From contig DIZC01000097.1 of assembly GCA_002429315.1 (NCBI GenBank), positions 36,033-100,032 on the forward strand: a stretch of DNA of 64,000 nt. Direction: 5' to 3'. Positions 41,819-51,026 of this stretch are shown here, piece by piece (the first letter of the stretch is position 1; the number at the start of each line of letters is the position of its first letter). The DNA comes from Alphaproteobacteria bacterium UBA6038. Its GTDB lineage: Bacteria > Pseudomonadota > Alphaproteobacteria > Micropepsales > Micropepsaceae. The notes under the pieces are model-generated. The model made no database searches, had not been told where the DNA came from, and saw only the letters and a program-made list of their open reading frames with translations. Made by a program: the position numbers and the translations under genes.

Positions 41819-42793
41819 TCAGCGTACCGGTTCTGCGCCTTGCCGATACGGGGCGAACACGAGACGCTCGATGCCGGGATAGTCGGCGCGCGGCCACAGA
41901 TCGATGAACTGGATCCATTTGCCAGCAGCCTTCTGATCCTCGCCGGGCGCGGGATCGTCCATGCGGCGGGATTCGATGTCGAGCACAATGCCGCTCTTCA
42001 GCCAGGTGCGACCGTCCGGTCCGCGCGAAAACCCGTCATGCAGTGTGCGGTCTTCGTCGCTGCGGTATTCCTCGTGGCCGGTCAGCCAGCCATCCGCGGC
42101 GAGTTTGCGGCGCAGGGCGGCATTCGCCTGCTCCAGTTCCGCGCGCGACACGGTATGCGGCGACAGACCGACATTCACTGCCTCGACGCGATCCGGCGCA
42201 TGCGTGTATGGCGACACGAAATAATAGCGGCAGTTACGGAAGTACATGCCGGTCCCGGGGATGTGGAAATCGAAGACGCCGCCGGCGCCCACCGCGCTGG
42301 TGATCGGAGCGCGCGTGCCGATGTCGAGCTTCAGACTGGATTGGCGCGCCATCTCCGCAAACGTCATCCCCGGCCGCACGACGAGCGTCCCTTGCGACGC
42401 AGGCAGCATGGCAGCATCGATCGCCTGCTTCGGCTTCTCGCCGAAGGCCCCACTGTAGATGGCGGCTGGAATCGCAACCAGCGCGCCCAGGCCCATCAGG
42501 GTCCAGATCGCGTAGACAATGACATCGCGGCTCCCGATGGCGGAGTGGATCGCCGGCACGTTTTCATCGCCGATGGTGCGCTGGAATCCGAGCACCAGGT
42601 TCACCATCACCGGAATCCCCGATACGGCGAAGACTGCCAGCAGCGAGATCATCACTATCAATATCGGAATCTTCAGCGCCCCGGCGTCGCGGATGAGTCC
42701 TGACGCCTGCAGGGCGCTTCCGCCCCAGCCGATGATGAGGAGCGCCGCAAAGGACGCGCCGCAGGCGATCGCGAATGTTCGAGTACTCGGCAT
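41819..42793 (-). CDS. membrane protein with C-terminal soluble domain, unknown function
   Basis: 324 residues, not recognised. The ATG at 42793 follows GAGGGG with 5-base spacing. Three membrane segments are visible (about residues 10-30, 42-68 with LIVMISLLAVFAVSGIPVMVNLVLG, and 92-115). A soluble domain follows, with GTGMYFRNCRYYFVSPYTHAPDRVEAV and, near the C-terminus, WIQFIDLWPRADYPGIERLVFAPYR. No catalytic motif stands out. It converges with the Mla operon and is divergent from the alpha/beta hydrolase. Confidence 0.6.
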   Translation of the reverse strand: MPSTRTFAIACGASFAALLIIGWGGSALQASGLIRDAGALKIPILIVMISLLAVFAVSGIPVMVNLVLGFQRTIGDENVPAIHSAIGSRDVIVYAIWTLMGLGALVAIPAAIYSGAFGEKPKQAIDAAMLPASQGTLVVRPGMTFAEMARQSSLKLDIGTRAPITSAVGAGGVFDFHIPGTGMYFRNCRYYFVSPYTHAPDRVEAVNVGLSPHTVSRAELEQANAALRRKLAADGWLTGHEEYRSDEDRTLHDGFSRGPDGRTWLKSGIVLDIESRRMDDPAPGEDQKAAGKWIQFIDLWPRADYPGIERLVFAPYRQGAEPVR

Positions 42794-42933
42794 GGCATCC
42801 CCTCGCGCGCGTCGGCGGGCGCATCAATATAGCGTTGCGGAGCGCTGTGGTCTTGCGGGAAGCGATGTCGGCCGCAGCCTTGCGCGCCGCCCCGCGTTCC
42901 ATGACCATACCGCGCACGAAAAAGGCGACCGGC

Positions 42934-43698
42934 ATGGCATTCCTCGATCGCGGCGGCGTACGCATCTATTACGAGGTGCATGGCGAAGGGCCGGCCATCC
43001 TCCTCACCCACGGCTATTCCGCGACCAGCCAGATGTGGCGGCCGCAGGTCGCGGCATTGTCGCGCGGGCACCGGCTGATCGTGTGGGACATGCGCGGACA
43101 TGGCCGCAGCGACTATCCCGAAGATGTGGCAGCCTGCAGCGAAGAGGCGACGGTGGCCGACATGGCGGCGATCCTCGATGCCGCCGGCGTGGAAGAGGCG
43201 GTGATCGGAGGGTTGTCGCTCGGCGGCTACATGTCGCTCGCCTTCCACCTTGCGCATCCAGGCCGCGTAAGGGCGCTGCTCATCGTCGATACGGGGCCGG
43301 GTTACAAGAACGACGCTGCCCGGGCGGCCTGGAACGACAACGCGCTGAACACGGCCGATCGCATCGAGCGGGAAGGGCTCGCTGCACTCCAAGGCGCAAG
43401 CGCAGAGCGGGCCCTTTCCATCCATCGCAACGCCGAAGGACTGGCGCGGGTGGCGCGCGGCATGCTCACCCAGCGCGATGCGAGGGTGATAAGCTCGTTG
43501 CCAGAGATCAAAGTCCCGTCGCTAGTGATCGTGGGGGCGAACGACACGCCATTTCTGAAGGCATCCGATTACATGGCGGCCAAAATTCCCGGCGCGAAAC
43601 TGCTGGTCATTCCAGATGCAGGTCACTCCGCCAACATGGATCAGCCGGAGGCGTTCAATTCCGCAGTGCTGCGCTTCCTGCAGGAGAATGCGCATTGA
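42934..43698 (+). CDS. alpha/beta-fold hydrolase (esterase/lactonase-like)
   Basis: 254 residues from the ATG at 42934 (AAAAAGGCGACC upstream); a longer frame from 42775 would overlap the divergent gene's start and lacks such a signal. The motifs are ILLTHGYSATSQMW (oxyanion), DMRGHGRSDYPED, the nucleophile Ser in IGGLSLGGYMSLAFHL, the acid in VGANDTPF and the base in PDAGHSANMDQPEAF. The pattern is that of 3-oxoadipate enol-lactonase / aryl esterase-like hydrolases. The precise substrate cannot be told. Confidence 0.85.
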   Translation: MAFLDRGGVRIYYEVHGEGPAILLTHGYSATSQMWRPQVAALSRGHRLIVWDMRGHGRSDYPEDVAACSEEATVADMAAILDAAGVEEAVIGGLSLGGYMSLAFHLAHPGRVRALLIVDTGPGYKNDAARAAWNDNALNTADRIEREGLAALQGASAERALSIHRNAEGLARVARGMLTQRDARVISSLPEIKVPSLVIVGANDTPFLKASDYMAAKIPGAKLLVIPDAGHSANMDQPEAFNSAVLRFLQENAH

Positions 43699-43957
43699 AA
43701 ACAGGCGCGCAGCGCATCACCGGCGGTAAGTTGGTCCTCTGAATCTTCAGGGCCAAGGTCTTTTCTCCGAGCCGCAGCGTAAAGGCTCGCAAACGATGTT
43801 CCCGCTGGCACACATTGGCCCAACCAGGCGCGAAAGAATGGAGGTTCTCTGAAACAATTGCCGACTGGCGTCGTTTCCAGAATTGGAAACGTGCGTGCTC
43901 CACAGGGGAAACGCCGGATTCCGCGGCTTTCTTACCTCTTTGGAGCTATCGGTCGTC

Positions 43958-44752
43958 ATGTCGCGCCTTCCCGCCCTCGACCCCGAACATCCCGATCAAG
44001 CCGAACTGATCATTCGACGCCTTTCCAAATATTCGGAGCTTGCGCCCGAAGAGATCGAGCTTTTGCGCAGCCTTTCGGAAACCCCGGAACGCTTGCCTGC
44101 TGCCAGCGAGCTGATTGCCGAGGGCGAGCGACTCGAAAGTCCGAGGCTCCTGCTGGCGGGCTGGGCCTGCCGGCAGCGTTATCTTTCCGATGGACGGCGG
44201 CAGATTTTCGACTTCATTCTGCCAGGCGACATCTATGGTCTCTGCCTGAGGCCGCAGGCGGTGGCTCTGTGCAACGCGGTGACGCTCACGCGGGCGACGA
44301 TTTCGAATGCCGCGGCCCTGGGCGACGCGGTGCTCAGTCATCCCGATGGCTACTCCGGCCTCACCACGGCAACGCTGATGAGCGCCAGCGCCGACGAGGT
44401 CTATTTGCTGAACCAGATGGTGCGCATCGGGCGGCAGACCGCGTATGAACGAGTGGCGCATCTGCTGCTCGAGCTGCATCACCGGCTGAGTATCGTCGGG
44501 CTCGCAAACGACGGCTTCATGCCACTTCCGCTGACGCAGGAAGTCATCGCCGACGCATTGGGACTGAGTATCGTCCATCTCAACCGCACCCTGCAGCAAT
44601 TGCGGCGCGATGGGCTCGCGGAGGTGAAAGGCGGCGTGGCTCGGCTGCTCGACCTTGGCCGGCTGCGTGGGCTTGCGGATTTCCGGGCGCCGCACGTTTC
44701 GGCGCGGCGGCTTGAGAATGGCGGAATGCGGCTGCACGCCGCCGCACCCTAA
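43958..44752 (+). CDS. Crp/Fnr-family transcriptional regulator
   Basis: 264 residues from the ATG at 43958. It has an N-terminal effector domain (AASELIAEGERLESPRLLLAGWACRQRYLSDGRRQIFDFILPGDIYG), a dimer helix with YERVAHLLLELHHRLSIVG, and a winged helix (PLPLTQEVIADALGLSIVHLNRTLQQLRRDGL). The pattern fits the Crp/Fnr branch common in rhizobia. It lacks the N-terminal four-cysteine cluster of oxygen-sensing Fnr and the usual cAMP-binding arginine pattern, so the signal is unknown. Target genes are not evident; it converges on the trehalose operon end. Confidence 0.85.
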   Translation: MSRLPALDPEHPDQAELIIRRLSKYSELAPEEIELLRSLSETPERLPAASELIAEGERLESPRLLLAGWACRQRYLSDGRRQIFDFILPGDIYGLCLRPQAVALCNAVTLTRATISNAAALGDAVLSHPDGYSGLTTATLMSASADEVYLLNQMVRIGRQTAYERVAHLLLELHHRLSIVGLANDGFMPLPLTQEVIADALGLSIVHLNRTLQQLRRDGLAEVKGGVARLLDLGRLRGLADFRAPHVSARRLENGGMRLHAAAP

Positions 44753-44761
44753 CGGGTGAGA

Positions 44762-47299
44762 TTACGTCAGCACGGCAATCGGGAAGCGCGCGAAGAGAGC
44801 GCCGGCGGAAAGGCCCGTGCCACTTCCACGAGACCTGTTGTCGAACAAGTGAGTCCAACGCCGCCTCCCCATTTGGGCAGGCAGCATGACCTCCGTGTTG
44901 CCCCAGAACGCGGGCTCCGGGCGCGGCACCGTGGAACAGGCGCGAGAGCAGTGAAGCGGCACCGCGACGAGCACGGCTTCCGAGTTTGCAAGCCTTAGGA
45001 ACGCCATCACCCGGTTGGCACGCAGACCGCGCACCTCCAGAGGCACGTACTCCCCTTCGCTGAACAACTGCCGCTTTGCCTTGCGGAGGTTCAGAAGGGC
45101 GGCGATTGACGCCTGCTTCACGCGTCCGTCGCGCCAGCTGGCGAGCAGTTCGGGCGGCGAGGAGTTGTCCTCCAAGGCAGCGGCGCGGGCCGTATAATCC
45201 ACCGCCCGACGGTTGTCTGGGTCGACCAGAGACAGGTCCCAGAATTCCGAGCCCTGATAGCAGTCCGGCACGCCGGGCAAGGTGCAGCGCAAGGTGGTCT
45301 GGACCAGCCCGTTCAACGCGCCTGCAGGCGCGATGCGCGCGACGAAGTCGCTCAAGGAATTGAGGAATTCGCGCGCAGCGGCCGGATCAAGGACGGCGCG
45401 GACAAAGGCTTCGTTCGCCTTCTCGTATGCCTCGTCGGGATCTGTCCACGAGGTGCGCAGCTTTGCTTCGTGCAGGGATTTCAGCCGCCACCCGAGAATG
45501 CGCTTGCAGAATGCCGAGAGCGCCTCCGCCTCGATCGGCATTCCGAGGGGCCACGCACCCACCAGAGTCTGATACAGCTGGTATTCCTCGCCTTTGTCCA
45601 AACCGCTCGTGCGATGCGATGAGTTCTGTGCAAACCAGGCTTGGATCACATCCGCCCACTCTTCCGGAATATCGCTCAACACCGCGAGCCGCGCGCGCAC
45701 ATCTTCCCCACGCTTGTGGTCGTGGGTGGCAGTGGCAAGCAGCGCACGCGGGAACGCGGTTGCGCGGCGCGCCGTGCGAGCGTGGAATTCCGCTTGGGCG
45801 ATCGAAAAGGTGCCGGGATTGAATCCCACATCGTTGCGCGAGAGCAGCCGTCCGTAGCGGTAGAACGCCGTATCTTCCACCGCCTTGGCGGCGACCGGCG
45901 CCGACAATTGGTTGAACCGCCGGATGGCATCGGTTCCGTCCGGCACACCGTCGAGAGCCCCGCGAACGACCTCGGCGACGAAATCGATCGCCGCGGCATC
46001 GAGCGTGCTCACGCTATGCTTTGCGGTGCCCACCGCCTGTTCGAATTGGGCGCCGGGCGGTCCCGATTGTAGCATGCCCGTGGCATAGGTGCGGTAGACG
46101 TGCAGATGTTCGACGATGTGCGCGAGCGCGCGGCGGAGCGCCGGCAAGGGAAGATCGCTCCCCGAGGGACACCCTTTCGCGACGGCTAGAAATGCCTGCG
46201 CCGTCCCTAGCAGGGCGCTCTCGAACTTCCTGCGCAGGATCTCGTGTCGCGCTGTTTTCTCTTCGGAAGCAAAATCGGGCGAGCGGCCGCTGATCGCATG
46301 CCACAGATTTGCCAGCGGCGCCGCGCCGGCCGGGTCGTGCTGCAGCTCGGAGACGTCGTTCATGAAATCGTAGCCGGTGGTCCCGTCCACGCCCCAGTCG
46401 CGCGGCAGGTCTTCATTCGGGCCAAGGATCTTCTCCACCACGATGTAAGGACGGTCCAGCGGCTTCGTTCTCTCTCGCCCAAGAGCATCGAGTCGCGCCC
46501 GCAACCGCCGGCAATAGGCCGCCGGGTCGGCAAGGCCGTCGATGTGATCGACGCGCACGCCATCGATGAGGCCTTTCGCAAACAGCGCGAAGATTATTGC
46601 GTGGGTGGCCTCGAAGACGTCCTCATGGTCCTGATTGAGTGCGATCAGGTCCGGAATGTCGAAGAAGCGGCGCCAGTTGATCTCATCGCTCGCCGTCCGC
46701 CACCAGGCCAGCCGGAAGTGCTGACGTTCCAGCAGCGCATGGAGCGCCTGCGGGGTTACATCGCCGTCTCTAATACTGCGCTGATCTTCCGGACGCAGAG
46801 GGAAACGCCAATCGAAATATGCGATGCAGGTCTTGGCGAGCGCCTCGTCACGCACGATTCTGATGTCCCCCGCCTCCAGCGCTTGCCAATAGGGCTGGCC
46901 GAGAAACGCAGTGAGTACCTTGCCGTCGAGTGCATCCCAATCGATGTCGAAATAATGTGCGAAGCGGCTTGCGCGTCCGTGCTCCAGCACGTCCATCCAC
47001 CAACGGTTGTCGCGGTGAACCGCCATGTGGTTCGGCACGATGTCCAGGACGATCCCGATGTCGTATTCGCGCAGCGCGGCCGCCAGGCGGCGGAACGCCT
47101 CCTCGCCGCCTAGTTCTGCATCGATGGTGGCGTGGTCGATCACGTCGTAACCGTGCCGCGAACCCGCGCGCGATTTCAGGATCGGCGACGAATACACATG
47201 GCTGATGCCGAGGCGCGCGAGATACGGCGCAAGCGGCAGCGCCGTGTCGAACGCAAATCCTTTGTGGAACTGCAGGCGATACGTGGCGCGCGGAGTCAT
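44762..47299 (-). CDS. treY: malto-oligosyltrehalose synthase
   Basis: 845 residues (family normally ~720-850). A GH13 enzyme that turns the reducing end of maltodextrins into an alpha,alpha-1,1-linked trehalosyl end by intramolecular transglycosylation. The N-terminus TYRLQFHKGFAFDTALPLAPYL and HVYSSPILKSRAGSRHGYDV is diagnostic. The catalytic Asp is in DGVRVDHIDGLADP and the general acid in IVVEKILGPNEDL; KRGEDVRARL is also typical. Last gene of the seven-gene operon; its ATG overlaps the malQ stop (ATGA). TreZ, encoded two genes upstream, then releases trehalose. Confidence 0.95.
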   Translation of the reverse strand: MTPRATYRLQFHKGFAFDTALPLAPYLARLGISHVYSSPILKSRAGSRHGYDVIDHATIDAELGGEEAFRRLAAALREYDIGIVLDIVPNHMAVHRDNRWWMDVLEHGRASRFAHYFDIDWDALDGKVLTAFLGQPYWQALEAGDIRIVRDEALAKTCIAYFDWRFPLRPEDQRSIRDGDVTPQALHALLERQHFRLAWWRTASDEINWRRFFDIPDLIALNQDHEDVFEATHAIIFALFAKGLIDGVRVDHIDGLADPAAYCRRLRARLDALGRERTKPLDRPYIVVEKILGPNEDLPRDWGVDGTTGYDFMNDVSELQHDPAGAAPLANLWHAISGRSPDFASEEKTARHEILRRKFESALLGTAQAFLAVAKGCPSGSDLPLPALRRALAHIVEHLHVYRTYATGMLQSGPPGAQFEQAVGTAKHSVSTLDAAAIDFVAEVVRGALDGVPDGTDAIRRFNQLSAPVAAKAVEDTAFYRYGRLLSRNDVGFNPGTFSIAQAEFHARTARRATAFPRALLATATHDHKRGEDVRARLAVLSDIPEEWADVIQAWFAQNSSHRTSGLDKGEEYQLYQTLVGAWPLGMPIEAEALSAFCKRILGWRLKSLHEAKLRTSWTDPDEAYEKANEAFVRAVLDPAAAREFLNSLSDFVARIAPAGALNGLVQTTLRCTLPGVPDCYQGSEFWDLSLVDPDNRRAVDYTARAAALEDNSSPPELLASWRDGRVKQASIAALLNLRKAKRQLFSEGEYVPLEVRGLRANRVMAFLRLANSEAVLVAVPLHCSRACSTVPRPEPAFWGNTEVMLPAQMGRRRWTHLFDNRSRGSGTGLSAGALFARFPIAVLT

Positions 47300-49299
47300 C
47301 GCTTGCGGGGCGCCGTGAGCTTAGCCAGTCGCGCTCGTGCTTGCGGATCGCGCCAAATGTCCTCCGCGGGCAGCCGGCGCCGCCAGTTCGGATGCTGCCC
47401 GATGGTGCCGGGAAGGTTGGGCTGCTCGGGAAGCGCCAGGACATCCTCAGCGGCGGCGAAGGCCAACACGCATGGGCTCTTGCCGACGTAAGAGAGCGCC
47501 CCATCCACCACAGGTTCGGGCTTCTCGGGAGGCGGCTCCGCTCCCTTGGCGCAAGCCGCCTGGGTGAACGCCGACCACAACAGCGCGCGGTCTTTCTTGC
47601 GCGCGCGGCGCTCCGCGCTCTCGTTGCCCAGCCGCATCTTGCGGCGGAGCTTCGCGCTCCATTCGATGTCGCGGCCCTTCCACCATCCGGCGACCGTCGG
47701 CAGGTCATGGGTGGTGGTGAGCGCGGCTGCCTGCACATCCCAATGCTCGGGGGGAACGAATCGGCCGTCCTTGCCGCGCTCGAACCACAAGACCCGCATG
47801 CCAAGAATCCCCGTCCCCGTAATCTGGGAACGGAAGCCCTCGGGCACGGTGCCCAGATCTTCGCCGATCACGATGGCGCGGTGGAGCGCCGATTCCAATG
47901 CAATCAGCCGAAGCAGATCGTTGAATGGGTAGCTGATATACACGCCTTCGGTGGGCGATGCACCTTCCGGCAACACCCACAGCCGGCGCAACCCCATGGC
48001 GTGGTCGAGGCGAATGCCGCCCGCGTACTGCATGCTGGCGCGCAAGGTCGCGATGAAGCTGTCGTAGCCGCCCGCCTTGAGCGCGGTCGGCGAAAACGTG
48101 GTGAGTCCCCAATCCTGCCCGGCGGGGGTGAACGTGTCGGGCGGCGCCCCGATGCTGAGCGCCCCGATCAATTCGTGCGGCGCGCTCCAGGCGTGGCTGC
48201 CGGTACGATCGACGCCAACCGCCACGTCGGCAATGATGCCGACCACCATCTTATCCTTGGCGCGGGCCTGGGCAGCTTCGGCGCTACGGGCGGCGAGCCA
48301 CTGAAGGAACAGATGAAACGCGATCTCCTTCCTCTGGCGCTCGGCGAACTCCTGCACCTCGCGGCTGTGTGCGTCGCGGAACGATTGCGGCCAATTGCGC
48401 GGCGACGGCTTGCCTTCGATCCGGAAATGCGCGTCGAGCGTCTCGTAAAGCGCGTGGTCAAAGAGCCGCTGTCCGCCCTCCTGACAGAAGTGACGAAACG
48501 AACGGTTCTGCTCGCTCTGCTCCAGGAAGGCGTCGTACGCGGCGCGAAGCTGGGCGTATTTCTTCCGATGCGCCTTGGGCCAATCGATCAGATCGTTTCC
48601 GCCGGTGTCGTGCGCAACCTCCGCGCCGACGAGCGCGGGATCGGCGTAAAGCGGGTCGAGAAAGAATCGCGTCGATGGCGAATAGGGGCTGATGCTTCCG
48701 GGATCGGCGGCAAACCGCGCATGGGTCGGGCTGACAGCAATGACATCGATACCGAGCGCGCCGGCGTCTGCAGCGAACGCGCCGAGCGCTGCGAAATCCC
48801 CGAAGCCTTCGGTGTGCCCGCCGCGCAGCGAATAGAGTTGAACCGATAAGCCCGCCAGCCTGTGCCGCGGCGCTGCGTCTGCAACGCCGAAACAGCGCGG
48901 CGGCGCGACAGCGAGAATGTGGGGATTTTCATCCAGCTCCAGCTCGTAGTAGCCGATCCCCTCGGGCGCGCGAAAACTCCCGCCGCCGATCTTGAGCGGC
49001 TCCAGTTGCAAATCCTGCCAGTTGCCGTCCTCCGTGCGGATGCGGGCTCGGGCCGCATGGCCGACATGCACCGGTTCGCGGCCATGGACTGCGATCAGTC
49101 GCGGGATGATTTTGGCATCCCGTTCGGCGTGTGCTTGGCTGTCTGCGACCTCCTGGGGAGTTCCGGCGGGAAAGCCGAGCGCCGCGAGTACCGCCCGCAA
49201 GGTGTCGGGCTTCACATCCTGCGGCCGCCCATTGGCGTCGGTCCATTCGACATAGAGCCCGGCGGCGCGAGCCAGCCGCTTCAACGCATCGTCGCTCAT
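47296..49299 (-). CDS. malQ: 4-alpha-glucanotransferase (amylomaltase)
   Basis: 667 residues from the ATG at 49299, overlapping the treZ stop (ATGA). A GH77 enzyme that disproportionates maltodextrins. The N-terminal ~140 residues are an accessory beta-rich domain, as in the longer bacterial MalQ class (MSDDALKRLARAAGLYVEW). The catalytic core contains YSLRGGHTEGFGDFAAL, SPYSPSTRFFLDPLY, the nucleophile Asp in GIRLDHAMGLRRLW, the acid/base Glu in VIGEDLGTVPEGF, and TTTHDLPTVAGWW. Here it probably lengthens or shortens chains released by GlgX so that TreY can use them. Confidence 0.95.
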   Translation of the reverse strand: MSDDALKRLARAAGLYVEWTDANGRPQDVKPDTLRAVLAALGFPAGTPQEVADSQAHAERDAKIIPRLIAVHGREPVHVGHAARARIRTEDGNWQDLQLEPLKIGGGSFRAPEGIGYYELELDENPHILAVAPPRCFGVADAAPRHRLAGLSVQLYSLRGGHTEGFGDFAALGAFAADAGALGIDVIAVSPTHARFAADPGSISPYSPSTRFFLDPLYADPALVGAEVAHDTGGNDLIDWPKAHRKKYAQLRAAYDAFLEQSEQNRSFRHFCQEGGQRLFDHALYETLDAHFRIEGKPSPRNWPQSFRDAHSREVQEFAERQRKEIAFHLFLQWLAARSAEAAQARAKDKMVVGIIADVAVGVDRTGSHAWSAPHELIGALSIGAPPDTFTPAGQDWGLTTFSPTALKAGGYDSFIATLRASMQYAGGIRLDHAMGLRRLWVLPEGASPTEGVYISYPFNDLLRLIALESALHRAIVIGEDLGTVPEGFRSQITGTGILGMRVLWFERGKDGRFVPPEHWDVQAAALTTTHDLPTVAGWWKGRDIEWSAKLRRKMRLGNESAERRARKKDRALLWSAFTQAACAKGAEPPPEKPEPVVDGALSYVGKSPCVLAFAAAEDVLALPEQPNLPGTIGQHPNWRRRLPAEDIWRDPQARARLAKLTAPRKR

Positions 49300-51026
49300 G
49301 GACTTACGATCCAGGCAAGGGTGGTCGCCGCCGGCAAGGCGTCTTTCGGTTTTTCTCCCCAGATCGGCTGCGCGGCAGGCAAATCGGCGGCCACCGCTTC
49401 GTCGCCGACGTTGCACGCGACAAGGAGCCGCGCGCCATCGTCGAAGCGCCACTTGGCAAGCACGGCGGCCGGCCCGAGGGCGCGCGCGCCTTCGGCGCAG
49501 ATACCCTTGAGGCGCGACATCAGCCGCTCGCGCCGCAATCTCAGGAGTTGTGTGTACAGCGTGCGCCGTTCGTTGTCGCCAAGTGCGGGCCGCGAGCGTT
49601 CGAAGGTCTTGGCCGCATTGGGATCCGGAATCGTGGACCGCTTCTGCGCGTCGGCGAATTCCGGAAATTTCGCGAATTCCTGGCGGCGGCCATCTCTTAC
49701 CGCCTGCGCAAGCTCGCGATCGCGGTAGTCGGTAAAATAAAGAAAGGGCTCGCGCGCGCCTGCCTCCTCGCCCATGAAGAGCAACGGAATCTGGGGCGAC
49801 AGCAGCAGCAGGGCGATGGCAGCCTCCAACTTGCGGGGTTCCGTCAGTACGGTCAGCCGCTCGCCGAATGCGCGGTTGCCGATCTGGTCGTGGTTCTGCA
49901 GGAACGAGATGAACGCTGAGGGCTTTAGCCCGTTGGTACATGAACCGCGCGCGTGTCCGCTGCGGAATGGGGACGGTTCACCCTGATAAATGAACCCGTC
50001 CGTCAGCGCCCGCGCCAGTTTGCGCGCCGGCTCCTGCGCATAGTCCTCGTAGTAGCCCTGCGTTTCGCCGGTAAGCAGCACGTGCAGCACGTGGTGCAGA
50101 TCGTCGTTCCACTGCGCATCGAATCCGGAATGCAGCAGCTCCGCGTCGTTGTTGTCGTTCTCGACGATGAGATGCACATGCCGGTCCGCCGGCAATTGTG
50201 CCCGGATTTGCCGCGCCAGGTCGCGTAGGAAGCGATTGTCGCCGATCGCATGCACCGCGTCGAAGCGCAGCCCGTCGAAACGAAATTCGAGCAGCCAGTA
50301 GAGCGCGTTCTCCAGAAAGAAGCGGCGAACCTCACGCTCGCCAAAATCGATCGCGGCGCCCCATGGCGTGTTCTTGGAATTGTCGAAAAATTGCGGTGCA
50401 TAGACGCTGAGATAATTCCCGTCCGGTCCGAAGTGGTTGTACACCACGTCGAGGAACACCATCAGGCCGCGGCCATGCGCGGCATCGATGAGTGCCTTGA
50501 GTTCATCCGGCGTGCCGTAGGCGCGGTCGGGCGCAAAGGGCAGCACGCCGTCATAGCCCCAATTGCGGGCGTCCGGAAAATCCGCGATCGGCATCAACTC
50601 GATCGCCGTGACGCCGAGATCGGCCACGCGCATCAGGTGCTGCTGGATTCCGGAAAAGCCGCCCAGCAAACCGGGGTGCAATTCATAGATCGCCGTCTCT
50701 TCCCAGGGTAGGCCCTTCCAATTTCGGCAGCGCCAGTCGTACTCGTCAGGATCCACAACGACGCTCGCGTCGTGGACGTCACCGGCTTGCATGCGCGAGG
50801 CGGGATCGGGAACGGCAGTGTCGCCAATATAAAAGCGATAGCGCGCGCCCGCGCCGCATTCTGCCTGCGCCTCACGCCAGCCGTTGCCGCACGATGACAT
50901 GATTTGCGCCGGCATGCCGTCGACTTGCAGCCTCACTTCCTCTGCGGCAGGCGCCCACAAGCGGAACAGCGTACGATCTGAGCCCAAAAGGCGCGGGCCA
51001 AAGCGGAACTCAAACGGGGAGGGCAT
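49296..51026 (-). CDS. treZ: malto-oligosyltrehalose trehalohydrolase
   Basis: 576 residues. A GH13 enzyme cutting the alpha-1,4 bond next to the trehalosyl end made by TreY, freeing trehalose. It has an N-terminal beta domain (FEFRFGPRLLGSDRTLFRLWAP) and a barrel with VFLDVVYNHFGPDGNYL. The nucleophile is in DGLRFDAVHAIGD, the acid in HLIVENDNNDAELL, and the transition-state Asp in FLQNHDQIGNRAFGERL. The start overlaps the glgX stop by one base (TAATG). It sits before malQ and treY rather than directly next to treY. Confidence 0.95.
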   Translation of the reverse strand: MPSPFEFRFGPRLLGSDRTLFRLWAPAAEEVRLQVDGMPAQIMSSCGNGWREAQAECGAGARYRFYIGDTAVPDPASRMQAGDVHDASVVVDPDEYDWRCRNWKGLPWEETAIYELHPGLLGGFSGIQQHLMRVADLGVTAIELMPIADFPDARNWGYDGVLPFAPDRAYGTPDELKALIDAAHGRGLMVFLDVVYNHFGPDGNYLSVYAPQFFDNSKNTPWGAAIDFGEREVRRFFLENALYWLLEFRFDGLRFDAVHAIGDNRFLRDLARQIRAQLPADRHVHLIVENDNNDAELLHSGFDAQWNDDLHHVLHVLLTGETQGYYEDYAQEPARKLARALTDGFIYQGEPSPFRSGHARGSCTNGLKPSAFISFLQNHDQIGNRAFGERLTVLTEPRKLEAAIALLLLSPQIPLLFMGEEAGAREPFLYFTDYRDRELAQAVRDGRRQEFAKFPEFADAQKRSTIPDPNAAKTFERSRPALGDNERRTLYTQLLRLRRERLMSRLKGICAEGARALGPAAVLAKWRFDDGARLLVACNVGDEAVAADLPAAQPIWGEKPKDALPAATTLAWIVSP